Shown here: in pieces, positions 1 to 7,427 of the stretch
How the letters are laid out: each line of letters opens with the position of its first letter
Position numbering within the stretch: the first letter of the stretch is position 1
Made by a program: the position numbers and the translations under genes
Notes under the pieces: model-generated
What the model saw: the letters and a program-made list of their open reading frames with translations, nothing else
Told to the model about the DNA's origin: nothing
Databases searched by the model: none
Origin: Schleiferiaceae bacterium
Lineage (GTDB): Bacteria > Bacteroidota > Bacteroidia > Flavobacteriales > Schleiferiaceae
Direction: 5' to 3'
Length of the DNA: 9,450 nucleotides
NCBI GenBank assembly: GCA_022424815.1
Contig: JAKMGS010000068.1
Location: 1-9,450, forward strand

Positions 1-2082
1 GTCGGTCAACTTAATATCCGTACCACGACCCGCCATGTTCGTCGCGATGGTTACCATCCCTGGCTTACCTGCTTCGGCAACAATCTCTGCTTCTGCCTGA
101 TGGCGTTTCGCGTTCAATACTTGGTGGGGCACCTTGCGCATTTTCAATGCACGGCTCAATAATTCAGAAATATCTACCGATGTCGTACCAACCAATATGG
201 GGCGTCCTGCCTCACGCATGGAAACCACCTCATCGATGACCGCATTGAATTTCTCACGAGCAGTTTTGTAGACATAATCTTCGCGGTCGTCACGAGCAAT
301 AGGTCTGTTGGTCGGAATGACCACTACCTCTAATTCGTATATCTCCCAGAATTCTCCTGCCTCCGTTTCTGCTGTACCGGTCATCCCTGATAACTTGTGA
401 TACATACGGAAGTAGTTCTGAAGAGTAATGGTTGCATAAGTTTGCGTCGCTGCTTCAATCTTTACGTTCTCCTTGGCTTCTATAGCCTGGTGTAAGCCGT
501 CCGAATAGCGGCGACCCTCCATGATACGACCGGTCTGCTCATCGACAATCTTTACTTTGTTGTCCATGATAACATACTCTGTATCCTTCTCGAACAATGC
601 GTAGGCCTTGAGTAATTGGTTTACCGTATGAATGCGTTCACTCTTCACGCTGTAGTCGCGTAAAATGCTGTCTTTCTGGTTGGCTTTTTCCTCAGCAGGA
701 AGCTCTCCTTTTTCTAAGGCGCTGAGCTCTGCTGTGATATCGGGCATCACAAAGAAGTCCTTTGCGGTATTTTTCGAAATCAAATCGATGCCCTTCCCGG
801 TCAACTCGACTTGATTGTTCTTTTCTTCGATGGTAAAGAAGAGGTCCTCATCGATGAGTTTCATCTTCTTGCCTTGCTCTTGCAGATATACGCCTTCGGT
901 TTTCTGCAACAGTGATTTCATCCCGTCTTGAGAAAGAAATTTAATCAGCGGCTTCGATTTAGGAAGCCCGCGATACGCACGCAATAGTTTCACACCACCT
1001 TCATCTGTATCGCCATCGGCAATAAGCTGCTTGGCTTCATTGAGTTCCTTTTTAACCAATACTTTTTGAGCGGTCATCAACGCCTCCACAAAACCTTTGA
1101 GTTCGTTAAACTGGTGTTGATCTCCTTTAGGGGTAGGACCTGAAATAATTAACGGCGTACGTGCATCGTCAATCAATACACTATCCACCTCATCCACGAT
1201 GGCGTAGTGATGACCGCGCAATTGCACGCGGTCTTCGTCGCGACGCGCCATGTTATCACGCAAAAAATCGAAACCAAATTCATTGTTCGTTCCATAGGTG
1301 ATATCACAGAAATAAGCAGCACGGCGGGCATCAGAATTTGGTTGGTGCTTGTCGATACATTCGATGGTCAACCCATGGAAATTGAAAATAGGCGCCATCC
1401 ATTCGCTATCACGTTTTGCGAGGTAGTCGTTCACCGTAACCACGTGAACACCGCGTCCTGCCAATGCATTGAGGTAGACTGGTAGGGTGGCCACCAAGGT
1501 TTTCCCTTCCCCAGTTGCCATCTCCGCAATCTTTCCTTGGTGCAATACCGTACCCCCAATAAGCTGTACATCGTAGTGCACCATGTTCCAAGTAATATCC
1601 CCACCAGCGGCCTTCCATCCGTTGGCATAAGTGGCAGTATCTCCATCTATGGTGATGTGGTAATGATCTTGGGCAAGTGTTCGGTCCAATTCCGAAGCCT
1701 CTACACTTACGGAGCCTGCTGTGAATCGTTTAGCGGTTTCACGGACCAAGGCAAAAGCACGAGGGTGAATGTCTGTGAGTACAGATTCAATGGTTTCCAA
1801 AACTTGTTTGTCCAATGCTTCGATCTGTTCGTACAACGGTTCGCGTGCATCGTAATCCTCCGTTTGTTGAATCTGCTCGCGCAACGCAGCAATTTCAGAT
1901 TCTAAGGAAGCCGTCGCCTCTTTGATGACAGCCTTGAAAGATGCAGTTTCTCCACGCAACTGGTCGTTGCTCATTGAAGCCATTTCTGAAGCATGAGTAT
2001 TCACCGCATCAACATGCGGTTGCAATTTTTTTATGTCGCGGTCGCTTTTAGAACCAACGAGTTTGGATATGAAGTTCAGCAT
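1..2082 (-). CDS. secA: Protein translocase ATPase SecA, N-terminal 694 residues (3' end outside window)
   Basis: SecA is the cytosolic motor that drives unfolded preproteins through the SecYEG channel using ATP. Translating the minus strand from ATG at 2082 gives an open frame to the left edge. Visible in order: Walker A ATGEGKT at residues 189-195 (K194), the DEVD Walker B/DEAD-type motif at 297-300 followed by the [11 protein letters not shown] stretch, a preprotein cross-linking region, the [13 protein letters not shown] motif from 566, and [12 protein letters not shown] near 681-692, a helicase motif of the second nucleotide-binding fold. Walker A K194 lies about 86 residues later than in E. 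coli SecA (K108), because of an N-terminal insertion roughly between residues 40 and 130 that is typical of Bacteroidota. The helical scaffold, wing and any C-terminal zinc-binding tail are off the edge; family members here are usually about 1,050-1,120 residues. No Shine-Dalgarno site precedes the ATG. No frameshift seen. Confidence 0.97.
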   Translation of the reverse strand, partial: MLNFISKLVGSKSDRDIKKLQPHVDAVNTHASEMASMSNDQLRGETASFKAVIKEATASLESEIAALREQIQQTEDYDAREPLYEQIEALDKQVLETIESVLTDIHPRAFALVRETAKRFTAGSVSVEASELDRTLAQDHYHITIDGDTATYANGWKAAGGDITWNMVHYDVQLIGGTVLHQGKIAEMATGEGKTLVATLPVYLNALAGRGVHVVTVNDYLAKRDSEWMAPIFNFHGLTIECIDKHQPNSDARRAAYFCDITYGTNNEFGFDFLRDNMARRDEDRVQLRGHHYAIVDEVDSVLIDDARTPLIISGPTPKGDQHQFNELKGFVEALMTAQKVLVKKELNEAKQLIADGDTDEGGVKLLRAYRGLPKSKPLIKFLSQDGMKSLLQKTEGVYLQEQGKKMKLIDEDLFFTIEEKNNQVELTGKGIDLISKNTAKDFFVMPDITAELSALEKGELPAEEKANQKDSILRDYSVKSERIHTVNQLLKAYALFEKDTEYVIMDNKVKIVDEQTGRIMEGRRYSDGLHQAIEAKENVKIEAATQTYATITLQNYFRMYHKLSGMTGTAETEAGEFWEIYELEVVVIPTNRPIARDDREDYVYKTAREKFNAVIDEVVSMREAGRPILVGTTSVDISELLSRALKMRKVPHQVLNAKRHQAEAEIVAEAGKPGMVTIATNMAGRGTDIKLTD

Positions 2083-2111
2083 CGGACTGGAGTATTCTTA
2101 TAAATAGTTCA

Positions 2112-2119
2112 CAAAAATA
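2112..2119 (-). promoter_or_regulatory. Candidate proximal -7 box for secA
   Basis: The minus strand reads TATTTTTG, an exact match to TAnnTTTG, 29 bases upstream of the secA ATG. This would give a leader of about 20-25 bases. No TTTG or TTG is found at the expected -33 distance, so the site is supported by one box only. Confidence 0.35.
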
Positions 2120-2395
2120 ATAGAAGGCGTCCTTGTAGACGGCTTTTATGACTGCTAAAAAAGAGCCAATTCCCTCTAAAAGGCCAAAAATTAGCCATAA
2201 TGACATAGGCACACCGCTTTTGGCAGGGCAGAAATGGGAGGAAAGGAAAGTTTTGGGAATAAAAAAAGGGGAATTTGGAAGGATTCTCACGTGTTAAAAA
2301 TCGGCTCAGTAACACCTCGAAAATTCTGCCAAATAGCCCCTAGAACCTATCACAGAAGCATGAAAAGAAAGAACCACCAATCTCCACATACAGGG

Positions 2396-2428
2396 CAAAT
2401 ATATAACAATTATGACTAAGTGTACAAA
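2396..2428 (-). promoter_or_regulatory. Candidate distal Bacteroidota-type promoter facing secA
   Basis: Read on the minus strand, TTTG at 2428-2425 is followed after 21 bases by TATATTTG at 2403-2396. This fits the known Bacteroidota vegetative promoter pattern (-33 TTTG, -7 TAnnTTTG, spacer about 19-21). Transcription would start near 2389 and reach the secA start after about 305 bases. It is the best two-box match in the intergenic region. It is inferred from pattern only, and chance matches are possible in AT-rich DNA. Confidence 0.45.
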
Positions 2429-2489
2429 TAACACTAACTTTTCTTTCACCTTGGTTTCAAATCATTACGCCCTTCCGGATGGCTTTCCC

Positions 2490-2497
2490 TATTTTTG
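2490..2497 (+). promoter_or_regulatory. Candidate -7 box for the ridA-ileS transcript
   Basis: The plus strand reads TATTTTTG, an exact match to TAnnTTTG, 21 bases before the ATG at 2519. This predicts transcription starting near 2503-2505 and a leader of about 15 bases. The -33 region lacks a clear TTTG. If real, the box rules out the in-frame TTG at 2495 as start codon, because that TTG lies inside the box. Confidence 0.4.
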
Positions 2498-2518
2498 CAG
2501 CCTTATACCCTTTTAGTT

Positions 2519-2953
2519 ATGGCAGATGCATCTAAAATCTCAACGACTAACGCTCCGAAACCGGTAGGACTATACCCGCACGCAAGAAAGGTGGGCACCC
2601 TACTTTTTTTATCAGGCGTGGGACCGCGCACCGCTGGCAGCGATACCAACGATAGCGGCGTTCCTGGATTGGAGCTTGACCACAATGGCAACTTTAAGGC
2701 CTTCGATTTCGAGGCCCAGGTGCACAGCGTGTTTCAAAATGTGAAGAGCATCCTTGAAGCTAGTGGTTCGAGCTGGGAACAATTGGTTGATGTGACTGTT
2801 TTTCTCGTCGACATGAAACGTGATTTTCACACTTTCAACCGCCTATATGCAGAATACTTTCAAGAGAATCAACCGTGTAGAACCACCGTTGAAATCAACA
2901 GTTTACCGACCCCTATTGCGATCGAACTAAAGTGTATCGCTACCGTAGAATAA
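2519..2953 (+). CDS. RidA-family (YjgF/YER057c/UK114) deaminase, 2-aminomuconate-deaminase-like
   Basis: Rid proteins are small trimeric cytosolic enzymes; those with a conserved active-site arginine hydrolyse reactive enamine/imine intermediates to keto acids and ammonia. This 144-residue protein has the family fold signatures: LFLSGVGPR (about 29-37), VDVTVFLVDM (90-99), FNRLYAEYF (106-114) and the C-terminal CRTTVEI-LPTPIAIELKCIA stretch. R121 and E136 align with E. coli RidA R105 and E120, so catalysis is likely retained. The middle (GVPGLELDHNGN, FQNVKSILE) resembles proteins annotated as 2-aminomuconate deaminase in tryptophan/kynurenine degradation more than canonical RidA; this is from memory and no other gene of that pathway is nearby. 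ATG at 2519 is chosen over the in-frame TTG at 2495 because the earlier codon overlaps a promoter-like box. ileS starts 4 bases after the stop, so the two are probably co-transcribed. Confidence 0.85.
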   Translation: MADASKISTTNAPKPVGLYPHARKVGTLLFLSGVGPRTAGSDTNDSGVPGLELDHNGNFKAFDFEAQVHSVFQNVKSILEASGSSWEQLVDVTVFLVDMKRDFHTFNRLYAEYFQENQPCRTTVEINSLPTPIAIELKCIATVE

Positions 2954-2957
2954 GCAG

Positions 2958-5900
2958 ATGAGCACATTTCCGGAATATTCCCATCTAGACCTTGCCGGAG
3001 TACATAAGGCGGTCTTGCAACGTTGGAAAGATCAACAGGTTTTCGAACAAACCTTGAAGGCCCGCAAGGATGCGGAGCCATGGATTTTCTTTGAAGGTCC
3101 TCCAAGCGCCAATGGTTTGCCGGGTATTCACCACGTGATGGGACGTTCGCTGAAGGACGTATTCTGTCGTTACAAAACACAAAAGGGATTCTTGGTCGAC
3201 CGCAAGGCGGGCTGGGATACGCATGGGTTGCCGGTAGAATTGGGTGTCGAAAAAGAATTGGACATTACTAAAGAAGATATCGGCAAGAGCATCACTATTG
3301 AAGAATACAATGAAGCGTGTAAAAATGCCGTTATGCGCTACACGGGAATCTGGAAAGATTTGACGGACCAGATGGGCTATTGGGTGGACATGGACGACCC
3401 ATATGTGACCTACGATCCTAAATACATGGAAAGCGTTTGGTGGCTGTTATCAGAACTGTACAACAAAGGACTGATTTACAAAGGCTACACCATTCAGCCG
3501 TATTCTCCTAAGGCGGGAACGGGCTTGAGTTCACACGAATTGAACCAGCCTGGCTGTTACCGCGATGTGAAAGACAATACAGTCGTGGCACAGTTCAAAA
3601 TGATAAAAAGTGGGCAAAGCGAAGAACTCTTTGGCGACTTCGAGGTGCATTTCTTGGCATGGACGACGACGCCTTGGACCTTGCCTTCAAATACTGCGTT
3701 GACGGTCGGGCCAAAGATTGAATACAGCTTGGTTCAAACCTTTAACCAATACACACACGAGCCGGTAAACATCATTGCTGCAACCCCACTATTGGGCAAG
3801 CTGATGGGTAAAAAGTTTGTGGAAGGCGATACTGCCACCTATGAAGCCGGGGCGAAAAAGATCCCTTACCAAATCCTAAAGACTGTGGTCGGTACAGAAT
3901 TGGTCGGGTTGTCGTACGAGCAACTTTTGCCCTATGCCCTTCCGGCGGAGCATTCTGATCAGGCTTTCCGCGTGATTCCCGGGGATTTCGTGACTACGGA
4001 GGACGGTACGGGTATTGTGCACACAGCGCCAACCTTTGGTGCGGACGATGCTCGCGTAGCAGCGGATGCAGGAGTACCTCCGCTTTTGGTGGAAGATGAA
4101 GCCGGAAACTTGGTGCCGCTTGTGGATTTGCAGGGACGGTTCCGTGCTGAACTTCATGATGAAGTATTCGGGCTTGGTAGAGAGTACATCAAGGCGGAAT
4201 ATTTGACAGAAGAGGAGCAGGCGACAGAATTGGCCCTCCAACAAAATAGATTGAAGCACATCATCCCTGAACTCAAGAATTATTTGAGTGTGGATGAACG
4301 TTTGGCGTTGAAACTCAAAATCGAGAACAAGGCCTTCAAGATCGAGAAATACGAGCACAGCTACCCACATTGTTGGCGTACTGATAAACCCGTCTTGTAC
4401 TATCCGTTGGACAGCTGGTTCATTAAGAGTACAGCCAATAAAGACCGCATGATCGCTTTGAACAAAACGATCAACTGGAAGCCAGCATCGACTGGTACGG
4501 GACGTTTTGGGAATTGGTTAGAAAACCTCAACGACTGGAACTTGAGCCGTTCGCGTTTCTGGGGTATTCCTCTACCTATTTGGAGCACCGAGGAGGGAGA
4601 TGAACGCCTTTGTATTGGTAGCGTGGCCCAACTCCACGAAGAGATCCAAAAATCCATCGCGGCAGGCCACATGAGAAGCAACCCGCTGGGATCCTTTGAG
4701 CCCGGAAATATGAGCAAAGAGAACTACGATAAAGTAGATCTGCATCGTCACATCATGGACGGTGTTGTGCTGGTAAGCCCTAGCGGCAAACCGATGCGCC
4801 GCGAAAGTGACCTGATCGATGTTTGGTTTGACAGTGGTTCTATGCCGTATGCACAGTGGCACTACCCCTTTGAAAACAAGGATAAAATTGAGAACAACGG
4901 CGCCTACCCAGCACATTTCATCGCGGAAGGGGTGGATCAAACGCGCGGTTGGTTCTTCACCCTTCACGCCATCGCTTCGATGGTCTTTGATAGTGTCGCG
5001 TATAAAACGGTGATTTCGAACGGACTCGTGCTGGATAAGAACGGACAAAAAATGTCCAAGCGCTTGGGCAATGCCGTTGATCCATTTACCACCATGGATC
5101 AATACGGAGCCGATGCCTTGCGGTGGTACATGTTGACCAATGCCTCACCTTGGGACAATCTCCGTTTCGACATGGACGGTTTGGAAGAGGTGCGTCGTAA
5201 GTTCTTCGGAACACTCCATAACACCTATGCCTTCTTCGCGTTGTACGCCAATGTCGACGGCTTCAAGTTTGAAGAAGCGGAAATCCCTGTTAGCGAACGC
5301 CCTGAAATGGACCAGTGGATTCTTTCAGAATTGCATTCGTTGGTGGCGGAAGTGGAATCGGGAATGGAGGCCTTCGAGCCTACTCGCGCGTTCCGTCCGG
5401 TGCAGGAGTTTACCACAGAGAAATTGTCAAACTGGTACGTACGCTTGGGTCGTCGTCGCTTCTGGAAAGGCGAATACGGTCAGGACAAGATCAGCGCTTA
5501 CCAGACCTTGTGGACGTGTTTGGAAACTTTGAGCCGCCTGATGGCACCGTTGGCACCTTTTTATGCGGACCAATTATACCGAGACCTCTACGCTGGCATC
5601 AGCAAAGAAGGCTTGAGCAGTGTGCATTTGACTTCTTTCCCTGAGGCCGATGCGAGCCTAATCAAAGCGGATCTCGAGAAGAAAATCAATACGGCACGCA
5701 AGCTTACTTCATTGGTACTTTCTATCCGTAAAAAGGAAAACCTCAAGGTGCGTCAACCACTCTCTAGAGTGTTGGTTCCGGCGCTGAACGAGAGCGATGC
5801 AGCCCTTTTGGAGAGCATTCGCGAAATTTTACTTGCCGAGGTGAATGTGAAAGCGTTGGAGGTCATTGCCCCTGATGCTGGAGTATTCGTGAAGAAGGTG

Positions 5901-6404
5901 AAGCCAAACTTTAAGGCCTTAGGACCGAAGGTAGGGCGCCACATGAAAGCGGTGAAGGCCTTTGTCGAAGGTATGGACAGTACTGCGATCGATGCCTTTG
6001 AAGCGGCGGCTTCAGTGACTTTCGAGGACCAAGGTTTACCGGTGACCATATCTATCGAGGATTGTGACGTGGTGACGGAAGATATTCCCGGCATGTTGGT
6101 AGCCACCGGCGATGGTTTGACTGTTGCGCTGGACGCGGAATTGACAGATGCTTTGAGAAACGAAGGCCTGGCAAGAGAATTGGTCAACAGAGTTCAAAAC
6201 CTCAGAAAGTCCTCAGGCTTAGAAGTCGTGGATCGTATTGATATCGAAATTGTAGCTTCAGATGATTTCCAATCAGCGCTCGCAGCATTTGTGGATTATG
6301 TGAATGCAGAGGTATTGGCAGATTCTATCTCTTATGTTGAAAGCTCGGAACATGCTATGGATGTCGAAGGGCATGAAATAAGTGTTTCAATTATCAAAAA
6401 ATAA
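2958..6404 (+). CDS. ileS: Isoleucyl-tRNA synthetase, type 2 (IleRS2), with altered HIGH motif
   Basis: It attaches isoleucine to tRNA-Ile in the cytosol and hydrolyses mischarged valine at a separate editing site. The 1,148 residues carry, in order: the class I signature region GPPSANGLPGIHH (GIHH at 56-59, where HIGH is expected), the threonine-rich editing peptide WTTTPWTLPSNTAL from 235, HTAPTFGADD at 355-364 with the editing aspartates, SRSRFWGIPLP (530-540), DVWFDSGS (621-628), KMSKR at 698-702, and the anticodon-binding domain with NWYVRLGRRRFW around 825. A long C-terminal part (about 911-1148) lacks the zinc-binding cysteine clusters of type 1 enzymes. These traits place it with the eukaryote-like type 2 group, which is known to be mupirocin-resistant. 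Length is normal for Bacteroidota. It follows the ridA-like gene by 4 bases without a Shine-Dalgarno site. As the gene sits in a housekeeping cluster, it is probably the cell's essential IleRS. Confidence 0.97.
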   Translation: MSTFPEYSHLDLAGVHKAVLQRWKDQQVFEQTLKARKDAEPWIFFEGPPSANGLPGIHHVMGRSLKDVFCRYKTQKGFLVDRKAGWDTHGLPVELGVEKELDITKEDIGKSITIEEYNEACKNAVMRYTGIWKDLTDQMGYWVDMDDPYVTYDPKYMESVWWLLSELYNKGLIYKGYTIQPYSPKAGTGLSSHELNQPGCYRDVKDNTVVAQFKMIKSGQSEELFGDFEVHFLAWTTTPWTLPSNTALTVGPKIEYSLVQTFNQYTHEPVNIIAATPLLGKLMGKKFVEGDTATYEAGAKKIPYQILKTVVGTELVGLSYEQLLPYALPAEHSDQAFRVIPGDFVTTEDGTGIVHTAPTFGADDARVAADAGVPPLLVEDEAGNLVPLVDLQGRFRAELHDEVFGLGREYIKAEYLTEEEQATELALQQNRLKHIIPELKNYLSVDERLALKLKIENKAFKIEKYEHSYPHCWRTDKPVLYYPLDSWFIKSTANKDRMIALNKTINWKPASTGTGRFGNWLENLNDWNLSRSRFWGIPLPIWSTEEGDERLCIGSVAQLHEEIQKSIAAGHMRSNPLGSFEPGNMSKENYDKVDLHRHIMDGVVLVSPSGKPMRRESDLIDVWFDSGSMPYAQWHYPFENKDKIENNGAYPAHFIAEGVDQTRGWFFTLHAIASMVFDSVAYKTVISNGLVLDKNGQKMSKRLGNAVDPFTTMDQYGADALRWYMLTNASPWDNLRFDMDGLEEVRRKFFGTLHNTYAFFALYANVDGFKFEEAEIPVSERPEMDQWILSELHSLVAEVESGMEAFEPTRAFRPVQEFTTEKLSNWYVRLGRRRFWKGEYGQDKISAYQTLWTCLETLSRLMAPLAPFYADQLYRDLYAGISKEGLSSVHLTSFPEADASLIKADLEKKINTARKLTSLVLSIRKKENLKVRQPLSRVLVPALNESDAALLESIREILLAEVNVKALEVIAPDAGVFVKKVKPNFKALGPKVGRHMKAVKAFVEGMDSTAIDAFEAAASVTFEDQGLPVTISIEDCDVVTEDIPGMLVATGDGLTVALDAELTDALRNEGLARELVNRVQNLRKSSGLEVVDRIDIEIVASDDFQSALAAFVDYVNAEVLADSISYVESSEHAMDVEGHEISVSIIKK

Positions 6405-6415
6405 AATTATTTTCG
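6385..6415 (+). promoter_or_regulatory. Weak promoter-like pair upstream of the DksA-like gene
   Basis: TTTC at 6385-6388 and TATTTTCG at 6408-6415 are separated by 19 bases, each one mismatch away from the Bacteroidota boxes TTTG and TAnnTTTG. Transcription would start near 6421, about 40 bases before the ATG at 6460. The site overlaps the end of ileS. It could give the downstream genes extra expression within the operon, but the match is imperfect. No hairpin terminator is visible in the 55-base gap. Confidence 0.25.
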
Positions 6416-6459
6416 GTGCCTTCCCTAACCGACTTTGGTTCTGATTAACACTAGAAATT

Positions 6460-6843
6460 ATGGCAGGAACAGAAAAAACAAGATTCTCAGATAGTGAACT
6501 TCAAGAGTTCAAGGAGATTATCTTGAAAAAAATCGACAAAGCGGAGCGTGACCTTGATTTGTTGCGTGAGCAATTTGCCAACGATAAAAACAACGGAACG
6601 GACGACACGTCGCCACAATTTAAATCTTTTGAGGAAGGCTCGTCCGTGATGAGTAAGGAGAGCAATTCACAACTCGCCGCGCGTCAAGAGAAATTTATTC
6701 GAGACTTGAAGAACGCCCTGATTCGCATTGAAAATAAGACCTATGGGATTTGTCGTGTGACTGGAAAGCTGATTGAAGCGGAGCGACTAAAATTGGTCCC
6801 ACATGCTACCATGAGCATGGAAGCCAAATTGAAGCAACGTTGA
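6460..6843 (+). CDS. TraR/DksA-family protein with degenerate zinc finger
   Basis: Classical DksA inserts a coiled coil into the RNA polymerase secondary channel and works with ppGpp. This 127-residue protein has the right size and layout: long charged helices (about 10-40 and 68-92), a loop between them, then a C-terminal finger region starting YGICRVTGKLI. Of the four cysteines expected as CX2C-X17-CX2C, only C98 remains; the other positions are T101, S119 and A122. The acidic DxxDxA coiled-coil tip of E. coli DksA is also not seen; the loop reads SFEEGSSVMSKE. The same finger pattern (GICRVTGKLI, LVPHAT) is, from memory, common in Bacteroidota homologues, so it is a lineage form and not decay. 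ATG at 6460 has an A-rich upstream stretch, the usual initiation context in this phylum. Its role in transcription is inferred from the family only. The TGA stop overlaps the lspA start. Confidence 0.88.
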   Translation: MAGTEKTRFSDSELQEFKEIILKKIDKAERDLDLLREQFANDKNNGTDDTSPQFKSFEEGSSVMSKESNSQLAARQEKFIRDLKNALIRIENKTYGICRVTGKLIEAERLKLVPHATMSMEAKLKQR

Positions 6844-7427
6844 GAAAAGCCCTCTACATTGTCCTGGGTACCTTATTGATCGACCAGTTGGTAAAGCTGT
6901 GGGTCAAAACCTCTATGTATTTGGGTCAAAGTCACGAAGTCACTTCTTGGTTTTTTATTCATTTTACAGAAAACCCAGGCATGGCTTGGGGAATTACTTG
7001 GGGGGGTGTCACAGGTAAAATTGCTCTAACTCTTTTCCGTGTAGTCACCATAGTCGGCATTGTCTATTGGTTACGCCACAGCTTGAAAAAAGGTGTGGGT
7101 GCAGCAGGTGTATGGGGCATCAGTCTTATTCTGGCAGGTGCTATTGGCAATGTGATCGACGGCTTGTTCTACGGAATGATTTTTTCAGATAGCCTGGGCC
7201 GAGTGGCTACCATTTTGCCTGAAGCAGGAGGCTATGCACCGTTCTTACAAGGCAAGGTGGTCGATATGTTATACTTCCCGCTGTTTAGCGGCGAACTACC
7301 ACAATGGATACCCATCTGGGGAGGAGAATATTTTACCTTCTTCCGTCCCATCTTCAACATCGCTGATATGGCTATTTCAACGGGGGTGGGATTGTTGTTC
7401 TTCTTCCAACGTAGCGTATTTAAATAA
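6840..7427 (+). CDS. lspA: Lipoprotein signal peptidase (signal peptidase II)
   Basis: LspA is an inner-membrane aspartyl protease that removes signal peptides from prolipoproteins after lipid attachment; globomycin inhibits the family. Visible marks: DQLVK at 15-19 in the first membrane segment, FTENPGMAWG at 42-51 with conserved N45, GAIGNVIDG at 101-109 (N104 and catalytic D107), GKVVD at 138-142, and FNIADMAISTG at 172-182 (N173 and catalytic D176). Hydrophobic stretches fit four membrane helices: about 4-22, 60-78, 88-108 and 172-190. At 195 residues it is longer than the E. coli protein (164), because of a loop between the two catalytic aspartates. The start is TTG at 6840, sharing TTGA with the upstream stop; the next in-frame ATG would remove the first helix and DQLVK. 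A run of seven G at 7000-7006 lies in the frame without disrupting it. Confidence 0.96.
   Translation: MRKALYIVLGTLLIDQLVKLWVKTSMYLGQSHEVTSWFFIHFTENPGMAWGITWGGVTGKIALTLFRVVTIVGIVYWLRHSLKKGVGAAGVWGISLILAGAIGNVIDGLFYGMIFSDSLGRVATILPEAGGYAPFLQGKVVDMLYFPLFSGELPQWIPIWGGEYFTFFRPIFNIADMAISTGVGLLFFFQRSVFK

Larger units (their letters stand above)
2083..2518. other. Divergent intergenic region between secA and the ridA-like gene
   Basis: About 435 bases separate the two divergent start codons. I see no tRNA, hairpin terminator or confident gene. The region holds three matches to the Bacteroidota -7 consensus TAnnTTTG: two facing secA (2396-2403 and 2112-2119) and one facing the ridA-like gene (2490-2497). 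Bases 2230-2283 are strongly purine-rich on the plus strand. A hydrophobic reading frame on the minus strand (2290 to 2048, GTG start, internal ATG at 2206) runs 35 bases into secA. I do not call it a gene; it is discussed as a finding. Confidence 0.7.

Noticed and set aside
1537..1905. Plus-strand frame of 122 codons inside secA
   Set aside because: It lies antisense to clearly conserved SecA sequence including the Walker A region, and its translation resembles no family. It is a shadow of the real frame.
2234..2419. Plus-strand 61-codon frame in the secA/ridA intergenic region
   Set aside because: The composition is lysine and arginine rich from the purine-rich tract, no family is recognised, and it overlaps the candidate secA-facing promoter.
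2495..2518. TTG at 2495 as the start of the ridA-like gene
   Set aside because: It lies within the TATTTTTG box, adds residues not expected in the family, and a good ATG follows at 2519.
2083..2518. tRNA or small RNA gene in the intergenic region
   Set aside because: No cloverleaf elements, TTC-loop consensus or stable hairpin with T run could be seen on either strand.
3876..4370. Minus-strand frame of 164 codons inside ileS
   Set aside because: It is antisense to the IleRS editing domain; long open antisense frames are expected from the codon bias of a 3.4 kb gene.
4572..5102. Minus-strand frame of 176 codons inside ileS
   Set aside because: It is antisense to conserved IleRS motifs (DVWFDSGS and KMSKR). 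The translation shows no domain or plausible start context.
6428..6441. AACC-GACTTT-GGTT as a terminator between ileS and the dksA-like gene
   Set aside because: The stem is only four base pairs and no T run follows.
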